10,277 nt of DNA from SIG578 sp036311245. Its GTDB lineage: Bacteria; Bacillota; Clostridia; Oscillospirales; Ruminococcaceae. The stretch lies in NCBI GenBank assembly GCA_036311245.1, contig JAXJQH010000003.1, positions 1 through 10,277 of the forward strand, read 5' to 3'. Made by a program: the position numbers and the translations under genes. Below, piece after piece: positions 1 through 6,223 of this stretch; positions within the stretch are counted from its first letter, which is position 1, and every line of letters starts with the position of its first letter. The notes beneath the pieces were generated by a model that was given only the letters and a program-made list of their open reading frames with translations, was not told the origin of the DNA and searched no databases.

Positions 1-685
1 ATTCAATATACCCCAAAACACTATCATACACATCATTAGGCACCACAAAATAAACATTTGCATATTCCGCCAAATTAATTGACATCCAAGAAAATCCGCC
101 TTGTTGAGTTTCTAAATTTATATGCAGATTTTCAGACAGGTAAATTATCGCCTTGGGTAATGACCTAACGTTAAATCTTTTTGGAATCCACTCTTTAAGT
201 TTCAAGCTTTCTAAGAATTTTTGTATATTGTTTTCTCCATTAATAACATTAACAGGCTGTTGATTTTTTGCTCTATCATTAAAATTTTGAAATCCTGTTC
301 TGCCTAAATTCGTGCCTTCAGTACTATAAAAACGGATTATTTCGATTCCTGTATTTTTAAGCTCATTCATCAATCTGTCAGCTCTTTCAATCCCCTCGGA
401 AGTCAAATCCTCAGGCTGCTGTGCAGAAGACGAAGGTGTCTGCTGATTGGTTTCAGGCGCTTCTGATGACTGGGTGCTCAATATTTCTGACTCAGTTTCT
501 ACCTTAGAAACGACACTGCTGTTTGATAGGTTGCTATTTTCTGTTTCCTTAATTGATGAGACCGAAGAATTATCCACGGTAAGCTCGGAAGACTCACCAG
601 CAGTTTTAACAGAATTACACGAAGAAAATATAAGCGATAAAGACAGTAAAATAGGCAAAAATAATGGTGTTTTTTTAAATTTCAA
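1..685 (-). CDS. Putative lipoprotein of unknown function (3' end beyond window)
   Basis: A reading frame on the minus strand is open from a TTG start at 685-683 to the window edge (228 codons, no stop). The start is set by a GGAGATGA-type ribosome binding site just upstream (about 699-692) and by the signal peptide it yields: Lys-rich N-terminus, hydrophobic stretch at residues 8-20, then a lipobox-like F20-S21-S22-C23. The Cys should be lipidated, placing the protein on the outer face of the membrane. Residues 24 to about 95 are a Ser/Thr/Glu/Gln-rich linker, followed by what looks like a globular region starting near LTSEGIERAD and including RFYSTEGTNLG. I do not recognise the domain. The gene is divergent from the PadR unit. 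Its AT-rich codon use matches that unit and differs from secA. The call as a real gene is firm; the function is unknown. Confidence 0.8.
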   Translation of the reverse strand, partial: MKFKKTPLFLPILLSLSLIFSSCNSVKTAGESSELTVDNSSVSSIKETENSNLSNSSVVSKVETESEILSTQSSEAPETNQQTPSSSAQQPEDLTSEGIERADRLMNELKNTGIEIIRFYSTEGTNLGRTGFQNFNDRAKNQQPVNVINGENNIQKFLESLKLKEWIPKRFNVRSLPKAIIYLSENLHINLETQQGGFSWMSINLAEYANVYFVVPNDVYDSVLGYIE

Positions 686-765
686 TTAAATCATCTCCTA
701 TAAATTACTAAGCAAGAAGAATAAACATTGGACTCACCTCTTTTATGTATATTTTCTTTGATTTC

Positions 766-794
766 ATACTATCATATCTATTTACATTTGTCAA
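766..794 (-). promoter_or_regulatory. Putative promoter of the leftward lipoprotein gene
   Basis: Read on the minus strand, TTGACA (794-789) is separated by 17 bp from TAGTAT (771-766). The -35 is a full consensus match and the -10 matches at 4 of 6 positions. It lies about 80 bp upstream of the TTG start. Its -35 overlaps a second TTGTCA hexamer on the opposite strand, so the divergent promoters are nearly back to back. Confidence 0.45.
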
Positions 795-796
795 CG

Positions 797-814
797 ATAT
801 ACTTTGGTGTATAG
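797..814. promoter_or_regulatory. Candidate PadR operator (inverted repeat)
   Basis: ATATAC (797-802) and GTATAG (809-814) flank a 6-bp centre; the inner ATAC-N6-GTAT is a perfect dyad. It sits between the divergent genes, just upstream of the rightward -35 and beside the leftward -35. PadR repressors commonly bind short dyads in their own promoter and autoregulate. Assigning this dyad to the PadR encoded at 889 is inference from position; short AT-rich dyads also occur by chance. Confidence 0.35.
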
Positions 815-816
815 TA

Positions 817-845
817 TTTACATAAAAATATATTCTGGATATAAT
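817..845 (+). promoter_or_regulatory. Promoter of the padR-family unit
   Basis: TTTACA (817-822), a 17-bp spacer, then a perfect TATAAT (840-845) form a standard sigma-A promoter about 43 bp upstream of the PadR start. A weaker overlapping alternative is TTGTCA (788-793) with TATAGT (810-815) at 16 bp; its -10 lies within the candidate operator. Confidence 0.6.
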
Positions 846-888
846 ATAAAAAATAGTATAAATTTCTGAGGAAATGAGTTGAGAACGA

Positions 889-1239
889 ATGGCTCTGTCT
901 GAAGGAATTAAGCGAGGAACAGTTGAACTTCTGATATTGACCCTACTAAGTAAAGGCGATATGTATGGCTATCAGTTATCTCAAGAGCTTGCTAAGCAAA
1001 GCAAGGGGTTGTATACCCTGCAGGAAAGTTCTATGTACCCAACGCTTTATCGTTTAGTCGAGAAAAAACTTATAACAGATAGGCAAGAAAAGGTTGGAAA
1101 AAGGCGAATAAGGGTCTACTATCATTTAGAAGAATCGGGTAGAGAGCATCTTTTTAATATCAGAAAAGAATATCTATTGTTATGCCGAGGTATTTTTAAT
1201 ATCTTAAACATTGACAGCATTGATGAGTTAGGGGGATAA
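889..1239 (+). CDS. PadR-family transcriptional regulator
   Basis: This 116-aa protein is a winged-helix repressor of the PadR family, normally a dimer that controls its own operon and envelope, stress or efflux genes. Recognisable family features are the N-terminal GTVELLILTLL helix, the MYGYQLSQEL segment, the SMYPTLYRLVEKKLI recognition-helix region (about residues 48-62), and the basic wing ending in RVYYHLEESGREHL (about residues 75-88). The C-terminal helix is short, as in the small PadR subgroup. The start is ATG at 889; its ribosome binding site is weak (GAGAA a few bases upstream, GAGG too far at 868). Only 2 nt separate its stop from the next ATG, and its last codons carry the GGGGGA ribosome binding site of that gene, so the two are probably translationally coupled. 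The ligand or signal cannot be read from the sequence. Confidence 0.93.
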   Translation: MALSEGIKRGTVELLILTLLSKGDMYGYQLSQELAKQSKGLYTLQESSMYPTLYRLVEKKLITDRQEKVGKRRIRVYYHLEESGREHLFNIRKEYLLLCRGIFNILNIDSIDELGG

Positions 1240-1241
1240 AT

Positions 1242-1610
1242 ATGGTTACTCAAAAAGAGCTTAATAATTATTTCAGCCAAGTCAAAAAGAATTGCCCTCG
1301 CGAATATCGAACCAAAATGATGCCTGTTATAAAAGGAAATGTTTTGGATTATTTGGAAGAGAATCCTGATAGCAGTATGAGCGATGTCACTACACAATTC
1401 GGTGTACCCGAAAAATTTGCAGCAGAATATATTATGGCAATAGACGATACCGAAAGAACTAAAATACTGCGCACATCTAAATTTATAAAAAGAATTGTTA
1501 TAGTAGGTGTAGTAGCCGTTGTCTTGATAATAGCTGTAACAGCAGCTTTTATCATTGCCGATAACTCTCATACAGCAGCATATTATTACCATTATGAAAT
1601 AACCGAATAG
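1242..1610 (+). CDS. Small single-TM protein with HAAS/DUF1700-like N-terminus (DUF6120-like)
   Basis: This 122-aa protein has a soluble helical N-terminal half (about residues 1-80, with LNNYFSQVKKNCP, a VLDYLEENPDSS stretch and FGVPEKFAAEYI) and one strong membrane helix at about residues 84-106, ending in a short Tyr-rich tail (AYYYHYEITE). The N-terminal pattern of short helices plus an 'FG-P-E-FA' motif resembles the HAAS/DUF1700 domain that typically follows PadR regulators in Firmicutes. The YYYH-x-EI tail reminds me of a family annotated DUF6120; that name is from memory and unchecked. Basic residues before the helix suggest an inside N-terminus. The gene starts 2 nt after padR, with the GGGGGA ribosome binding site inside padR. 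It may be a membrane partner or sensor for the regulator, but that role is inference. Confidence 0.8.
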   Translation: MVTQKELNNYFSQVKKNCPREYRTKMMPVIKGNVLDYLEENPDSSMSDVTTQFGVPEKFAAEYIMAIDDTERTKILRTSKFIKRIVIVGVVAVVLIIAVTAAFIIADNSHTAAYYYHYEITE

Positions 1611-1620
1611 GATGTAAATT

Positions 1621-2124
1621 ACGAAGAAGATTTTAACTAGTTTTGTAGCAATAACTATTATGTTCACAGTATTATCCTCAACTATATTACATACTCAAGC
1701 TACAAATATATATAAGCATGATTCCACAAATATTATCAGACAAACAATAGAGTATTTTGAAGACGGTAGTTACATTACAATCATTGTTACTGAAAATATT
1801 TCAAATATTGCTCGCGCAACAGCCTATACAAAAACAGGAAGCAAGCATTATGTTATGCAAAACAAGGATGGAGACGAACTTTGGCGTTTCACCGTTAACG
1901 GTACATTTTCGGTAAATTCAGGTGTTAGTGCTACATGCACAAAATCTACATATTCTATAAAGATTACCGAAGATGCGTGGCAGAATGACTCTGCATCGGC
2001 ATCTAAATCCGGAAATCAGGCAACAGGAACTGCAACATTTATAAAAAAATTATTGTTTATTACTACAGATACGAGAGAGTGCAGTGTGGTTTTAAGTTGC
2101 GATAAAAACGGAAACCTATCATAA
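1621..2124 (+). CDS. Small secreted protein; apparent ACG (non-ATG) start
   Basis: The frame is open from 1618 to the TAA at 2122-2124. The first ATG (1660) has no ribosome binding site and cuts a signal peptide in half. Reading from ACG at 1621 gives (M)KKILTSFVAI..., a classical signal peptide with a plausible cleavage after T25-Q26-A27. AGGATG at 1609-1614 lies 6 nt upstream, exactly where a Shine-Dalgarno for 1621 belongs. From ACG the product is 167 aa; ATT at 1618 is another rare-start option and ATG 1660 would give 154 aa. The mature part is Thr/Ser-rich and beta-like, with IEYFEDGSYI, an 'ARATAYTKTGSKHY' segment, 'LWRFTVNGTFSVNSG' and a Cys-containing end. It resembles small secreted clostridial proteins I recall as DUF6147 (unverified). 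It is the third gene of the PadR unit, 10 nt after the membrane protein. No enzymatic motif is seen, and it may be poorly expressed or a decaying gene. Confidence 0.7.
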   Translation, partial: TKKILTSFVAITIMFTVLSSTILHTQATNIYKHDSTNIIRQTIEYFEDGSYITIIVTENISNIARATAYTKTGSKHYVMQNKDGDELWRFTVNGTFSVNSGVSATCTKSTYSIKITEDAWQNDSASASKSGNQATGTATFIKKLLFITTDTRECSVVLSCDKNGNLS

Positions 2125-2144
2125 GTCAAAATCCTCGCTTAATC

Positions 2145-2189
2145 ATAAACCGTCCTAAATTGTGGTTATCACAGTTTAGGACGGTTTAT
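2145..2189 (+). terminator. Long perfect hairpin after the PadR unit, likely terminator
   Basis: Bases 2145-2164 pair with 2170-2189 in a 20-bp stem (core AAACCGTCCTAAA / TTTAGGACGGTTT) with one G-U type mismatch and a 5-nt loop GTTAT. It starts 20 nt after the stop at 2124 and precedes the next promoter. The downstream tract (ATATTTAAAAAAC) is only weakly U-rich, so it is an imperfect intrinsic terminator; a processing or stability hairpin, or a small palindromic repeat, is also possible. Confidence 0.55.
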
Positions 2190-2247
2190 ATTTAAAAAAC
2201 ATTATTTTGCAAATTGTTTCACAGTTGTAAAATATCCTTATTTTGCC

Positions 2248-2276
2248 TTTACAAAAGGGCATACTTTTGGTATAAT
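2248..2276 (+). promoter_or_regulatory. Promoter of the foldase-secA operon
   Basis: TTTACA (2248-2253), 17 bp, then a perfect TATAAT (2271-2276), predicting a start near 2283 and a leader of about 55 nt. The leader contains a 6-bp hairpin, GCGGCA-agtc-TGCCGC (2295-2310), without a U-tract, which may stabilise the mRNA. A GGAG ribosome binding site lies at 2327-2330, 9 nt before the ATG. Confidence 0.7.
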
Positions 2277-2339
2277 GCTATTTAAGAACATCCTGCGGCA
2301 AGTCTGCCGCTATATAAAAATAGAACGGAGCAAAAAACG

Positions 2340-3413
2340 ATGAAAAAGTTAAAAGTTCTTGGTAAAATCCTTGCAGTTTGCCTTACTGCAGCTATTATGC
2401 TGACCGCCGCTTCCTGCGCTGACACCTCTTGGGCGCTCAAAGTGGGGGACAAAACTGTTCCCGCGGGTGTATATCTCGGCTATCTGACAGACGGATATCT
2501 CACCGCCTCATATTCTGTTACCGATGCTGAAACCGACCTTTTCAAGCAGAAAATCGGCGATGTAGATGCTGCCACATACATTAAAAATCAAGCTATGACA
2601 TCTTCCAAGACCTATCTTGCGGTTGAAAAGCTTTTTGATGAGTATAAGCTTTCCTTTACCGAGGAAGAAATCAAAGAAAACGAGACCGAGGCAGAAAACT
2701 ACTGGAAGACCTATTCTGCCTATTATGAGGACAACGGCTGCGGCAAAGAGTCTTTCAAAAAAATGGAACTGATGAACAAAAAATATCAGAAAGTATTTGC
2801 GCATTACTACGGTGAGAACGGAAAAGAGCCTATCGCTGAAAGCGAGCGCAAGGAGTATTTCTCTGAAAACTACGCAAAGCTTAAATATTTCACCGTTAGC
2901 TATTCCGCCCACTTTAAAGGTGTAAATACAGCTTCTGACGCTACCGACGCGCAAAAAACCGAGCTTAAGGGGCTTGTTGAGAGCTATATTTCCCGCTTAA
3001 ACAAGGGCGAGAGCTTTGACAAAATCAGCCACGAAGAGGCTGACTACAGCGCCACCGAAGAACACGAGCACGACCATGAACACGAAGAAACTGAAGAGTC
3101 TGAGCCCACCTTTATCACCAAAGACACCTCTGAAGAGCCTTCTGCTTTCAACAAGGCTGTTTTTGCTGCTAAGGCAGGCGTTCCTACAATGACTGAAAAC
3201 GGCGCTTCGGGTTACTATGTTTTTGTACGCTATGAAACCAACGCTGACAGCGAGGATTATACCGAGCGCGCAGAGAGCGTTCTTTCCTCAATGAAATCTG
3301 AAGATTTCACTAAAATCGTTGAAGAATACACAAAGAAAATGAAGTTTACCGAAAACAAGAGCGCTATAAAGCGCTTTAAACCCCAAAACATTAAACTCGC
3401 TTTAACAGTCTAA
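2340..3413 (+). CDS. PrsA/SurA-like foldase lipoprotein with His-rich insert
   Basis: This 357-aa protein starts with a basic N-terminus and hydrophobic stretch ending in a lipobox (A23-A24-S25-C26), so it should be a lipoprotein on the outer membrane face. Residues about 30-180 are a charged helical region resembling the SurA/PrsA N-terminal chaperone domain. Residues about 180-310 resemble a parvulin (PpiC) domain: a LKYFTVSYS strand, a helix with SRLNKGESFDKIS, and a late FNKAVFAAKAGVP...GYYVFVRYE segment. The parvulin landmarks 'HILVK' and 'GGDLGWF' are missing. In place of the latter is an acidic His-rich stretch (EEHEHDHEHEE, residues 240-250, four His). Isomerase activity is therefore doubtful; a holdase/foldase role for secreted proteins is more likely. 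It precedes secA by 27 nt with no terminator between, fitting co-expression of export and folding. Assignment to the PrsA/SurA superfamily is by pattern and is fairly but not fully sure. Confidence 0.75.
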   Translation: MKKLKVLGKILAVCLTAAIMLTAASCADTSWALKVGDKTVPAGVYLGYLTDGYLTASYSVTDAETDLFKQKIGDVDAATYIKNQAMTSSKTYLAVEKLFDEYKLSFTEEEIKENETEAENYWKTYSAYYEDNGCGKESFKKMELMNKKYQKVFAHYYGENGKEPIAESERKEYFSENYAKLKYFTVSYSAHFKGVNTASDATDAQKTELKGLVESYISRLNKGESFDKISHEEADYSATEEHEHDHEHEETEESEPTFITKDTSEEPSAFNKAVFAAKAGVPTMTENGASGYYVFVRYETNADSEDYTERAESVLSSMKSEDFTKIVEEYTKKMKFTENKSAIKRFKPQNIKLALTV

Positions 3414-3440
3414 GCATTTATCCGAGAAGGAGATTTTCTT

Positions 3441-6191
3441 ATGGGACTTTTAGATGCCCTGTTCGGCACATACAGTCAAAGAGAACTCAAGCGCATAAAC
3501 CCCATTATGGAGAAGGTTTGCGCGCTCGAGGAAAAATATGCCGCTCTTTCCGACAGCGAGCTCGTTTCTATGACGGCAAGGCTCAAAGAGCGTCTTTCTG
3601 ACGGCGAAACTACCGACGATATTCTGCCCGATGCCTTTGCCGTTTGCCGTGAGGCTGCCTGGCGCGTGCTGGGAATGAAGCACTATCCCGTTCAGATAAT
3701 CGGCGGCATCGTTTTGCATCAGGGCCGAATCAGCGAAATGAAAACCGGTGAGGGTAAAACCCTTGTGGCTACCCTGCCCGCATATCTTAACGCCCTTACG
3801 GGTAACGGTGTGCACATCGTTACAGTCAACGACTATCTTGCAAGGCGTGACTCGGAGTGGATGGGCAAAATTTTCCGTTTTCTCGGTCTTTCTGTGGGTC
3901 TTATTGTGCACGGAATTACAAACGAGGAACGCCGCGCCGCCTATAATGCCGATATCACCTACGGAACTAACAACGAATTCGGCTTTGACTATCTTCGCGA
4001 TAATATGGTCATTTACAAGGAAAACAAGGTTCAGCGCCCCTTTAACTACGCTATAGTTGACGAGGTTGACTCCATTCTCATAGACGAAGCGAGAACTCCT
4101 CTTATAATTTCGGGTCAGGGCGACAAGTCAACCGACCTTTATCAGACCGCCGATATATTTGCAAAGCGACTTAAGAAAACCCTTGTCAAGGAGCTTTCCG
4201 ACACCGAATCGCACGATGAAATCGAGGGCGATTATATCGTTGACGAAAAGGCTAAAACCGCAACCCTTACCCCATCGGGCATATCCAAGGCTGAAAAATT
4301 CTTTAATGTTGAAAACCTTATGGATGCCGACAACCTTACACTGCTCCACCACATAAATCAGGCAATCCGTGCAAACGGTGTTATGAAAAATGAGGTCGAC
4401 TATGTTGTTAAGGACGGCGAGGTCATAATCGTTGACGAGTTTACAGGCCGCTTAATGCTCGGCCGCCGTTACAACGAGGGTCTGCATCAGGCTATTGAGG
4501 CAAAAGAGGGGGTTACTGTTGAGCGCGAGTCCAAAACTCTTGCTAACATCACCTTCCAGAACTATTTCAGACTTTACAAAAAGCTTGCGGGTATGACAGG
4601 TACTGCGCTTACCGAGGAAAGCGAGTTTCGTGAGATATACAATCTTGATGTTATCGAAATTCCCACCAACAAGCCGCTTGCGAGAATTGACCATCCCGAT
4701 GTTGTTTACAAAACAGAGGCTGCAAAATTTGCTGCTGTTATAGATCAGATTGTAGAGTGCCACAAGAAGGGTCAGCCCGTTCTTGTTGGTACAATTTCAA
4801 TCGAAAAATCCGAATATCTCTCAAGCCTCTTGCGCCGCCGCGGCATAAAGCACGAAGTTCTGAATGCTAAATACCACGACAAGGAAGCTGAGATAGTAGC
4901 TCAGGCAGGTAAGCTCGGCGCAGTTACCATTGCTACCAATATGGCGGGACGAGGAACTGACATTGTGCTTGGCGGTAACGCCGAGTATCTTGCCAAGGCT
5001 GAAATGAGGCGTATGGGAATTGCCGAGGAGCTTATAGTTGAGGCAACCGGCTTTAACGAAACCGATGACGAAAATATTCTCTCGGCGCGCGAGACCTTCC
5101 GCAAACTTGAAGAGAAATACAAGGCAAGCATCCGCGAGGAGGCAGACCGCGTGCGCGAAGCGGGCGGACTGTTTATACTCGGAACCGAGCGGCACGAATC
5201 ACGCCGAATTGACAATCAGCTTAGAGGACGAGCAGGCCGTCAGGGTGACCCCGGCGCCACCCGCTTTTACCTCTCGCTTGAGGACGACCTTATGCGTCTG
5301 TTCGGCGGTTCACGCATTGACTCGCTTATGAACACCCTTAAGATAGACGAAAGTATTCCCATCGAGACCCGCATACTTTCCAATGTTATTGAAAGCGCTC
5401 AGCGCCGAGTTGAGGGCAGAAACTTCTCTATCCGTAAAAACGTTCTTAACTTTGACGATGTTATGAACCGTCAGCGTGAAATTATTTACGGACAGAGAGC
5501 TCAAGTTCTTAACGGAGAGAATGTTCACGACAGCATTGTAAATATGATTCGCGGCTCCATTGAGAACAATGTTGATGTTTTCCTCTCCGACCCCGTTATT
5601 CACGACAACTGGAATTTAGACGGACTTCGAGATTCCTACAGAGGTTTCCTCACAAGTGACGATGATTTTGTTTTCACCCCCGAGGAGCTTGGAAATATTT
5701 CCAAAGAGGAAATCCTGGAGCAGCTTTGCGAGCGCGCAATGTCTATCTATGCGGCGCGCGAGGAGCAATACGGCAGTGAGCTTATGCGCGAGCTTGAGCG
5801 TGTTATTCTGCTTCGCACCGTTGATACCAAGTGGATGGACCACATCGACGCTATGGAAGAGCTGCAGCGCGGTATTCATCTGCGTTCCTATGGACAGCAC
5901 GACCCTGTTGTGGAATACCGCAAAGAGGGCTTTGATATGTTCGACGAGATGGTTGCATCCATCCGCGAGGACACATCCCGCCTTGTTCTGACATTCCAGA
6001 TAAAAACCGAAGAAGCGCTACAGCGCAAGCAGGTTGCAACACCTACAACCGCCTCACACGGCGGCTCTGACGGCACTGTTAAAAAGCGCCCTGTTCGCAA
6101 GGTGCAGAAAATCGGCAGAAACGACCCCTGCCCCTGCGGCAGCGGAAAGAAATACAAAAATTGCTGTCTTTTAAAGGACGAACAGAAATAA
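3441..6191 (+). CDS. secA: Protein translocase ATPase SecA
   Basis: This 916-aa protein is the motor ATPase that pushes unfolded preproteins through the SecYEG channel. All main parts are visible in order: Walker A (M100-K-T-G-E-G-K-T107), Walker B (V206-DEVD then IDEARTPLIISG, 206-224), the preprotein cross-linking region inserted after it, the GMTGTALTEESEF motif, the second-helicase-domain motifs TIATNMAGRGTDIVLGG and GTERHESRRIDNQLRGRAGRQGDPG, the helical scaffold/wing region (including WMDHIDAMEELQRGI), and a C-terminal zinc site C897-x-C899-x8-C908-C909, the part that binds SecB in other bacteria and lipids or the ribosome. Length is usual for the family. The start has AAGGAG (3427-3432) 8 nt upstream. 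It is the second gene of an operon with the foldase lipoprotein and ends at a strong terminator. Base composition is typical of the right-hand part of the window. Confidence 0.99.
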   Translation: MGLLDALFGTYSQRELKRINPIMEKVCALEEKYAALSDSELVSMTARLKERLSDGETTDDILPDAFAVCREAAWRVLGMKHYPVQIIGGIVLHQGRISEMKTGEGKTLVATLPAYLNALTGNGVHIVTVNDYLARRDSEWMGKIFRFLGLSVGLIVHGITNEERRAAYNADITYGTNNEFGFDYLRDNMVIYKENKVQRPFNYAIVDEVDSILIDEARTPLIISGQGDKSTDLYQTADIFAKRLKKTLVKELSDTESHDEIEGDYIVDEKAKTATLTPSGISKAEKFFNVENLMDADNLTLLHHINQAIRANGVMKNEVDYVVKDGEVIIVDEFTGRLMLGRRYNEGLHQAIEAKEGVTVERESKTLANITFQNYFRLYKKLAGMTGTALTEESEFREIYNLDVIEIPTNKPLARIDHPDVVYKTEAAKFAAVIDQIVECHKKGQPVLVGTISIEKSEYLSSLLRRRGIKHEVLNAKYHDKEAEIVAQAGKLGAVTIATNMAGRGTDIVLGGNAEYLAKAEMRRMGIAEELIVEATGFNETDDENILSARETFRKLEEKYKASIREEADRVREAGGLFILGTERHESRRIDNQLRGRAGRQGDPGATRFYLSLEDDLMRLFGGSRIDSLMNTLKIDESIPIETRILSNVIESAQRRVEGRNFSIRKNVLNFDDVMNRQREIIYGQRAQVLNGENVHDSIVNMIRGSIENNVDVFLSDPVIHDNWNLDGLRDSYRGFLTSDDDFVFTPEELGNISKEEILEQLCERAMSIYAAREEQYGSELMRELERVILLRTVDTKWMDHIDAMEELQRGIHLRSYGQHDPVVEYRKEGFDMFDEMVASIREDTSRLVLTFQIKTEEALQRKQVATPTTASHGGSDGTVKKRPVRKVQKIGRNDPCPCGSGKKYKNCCLLKDEQK

Positions 6192-6197
6192 AAAACT

Positions 6198-6220
6198 AAA
6201 CCCACCTCGAGGTGGGTTTT
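6198..6220. terminator. Bidirectional intrinsic terminator between secA and the metallophosphoesterase
   Basis: AAACCCACC (6198-6206) and GGTGGGTTT (6211-6219) form a perfect 9-bp stem with loop TCGA. It is followed rightward by a T-rich run (TTTGTTTTATC) and leftward by TAGTTTTTTATTT, so it can end both secA (stop 6 nt before it) and the leftward metallophosphoesterase (stop 5 nt before it). Confidence 0.9.
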
Positions 6221-6223
6221 GTT

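Noticed and set aside
447..689. Plus-strand 80-aa reading frame
   Set aside because: It is antisense to the lipoprotein gene, whose signal peptide, lipobox and ribosome binding site are convincing; this frame has no ribosome binding site or recognisable product.
1122..1667. Minus-strand 181-aa reading frame with many Ile, Tyr and Cys
   Set aside because: It lies antisense to the padR end and the membrane protein; the composition is that of a shadow of AT-rich coding DNA and there is no ribosome binding site.
2295..2310. Hairpin GCGGCA-agtc-TGCCGC in the foldase leader as a riboswitch or attenuator
   Set aside because: Only 6 bp, no alternative pairing or U-tract seen, and the leader is too short for a known riboswitch; kept as a possible stability hairpin only.
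3450..6205. Many long frames overlapping secA on both strands
   Set aside because: SecA motifs run uninterrupted over the whole region, so these are shadow frames without their own signals.
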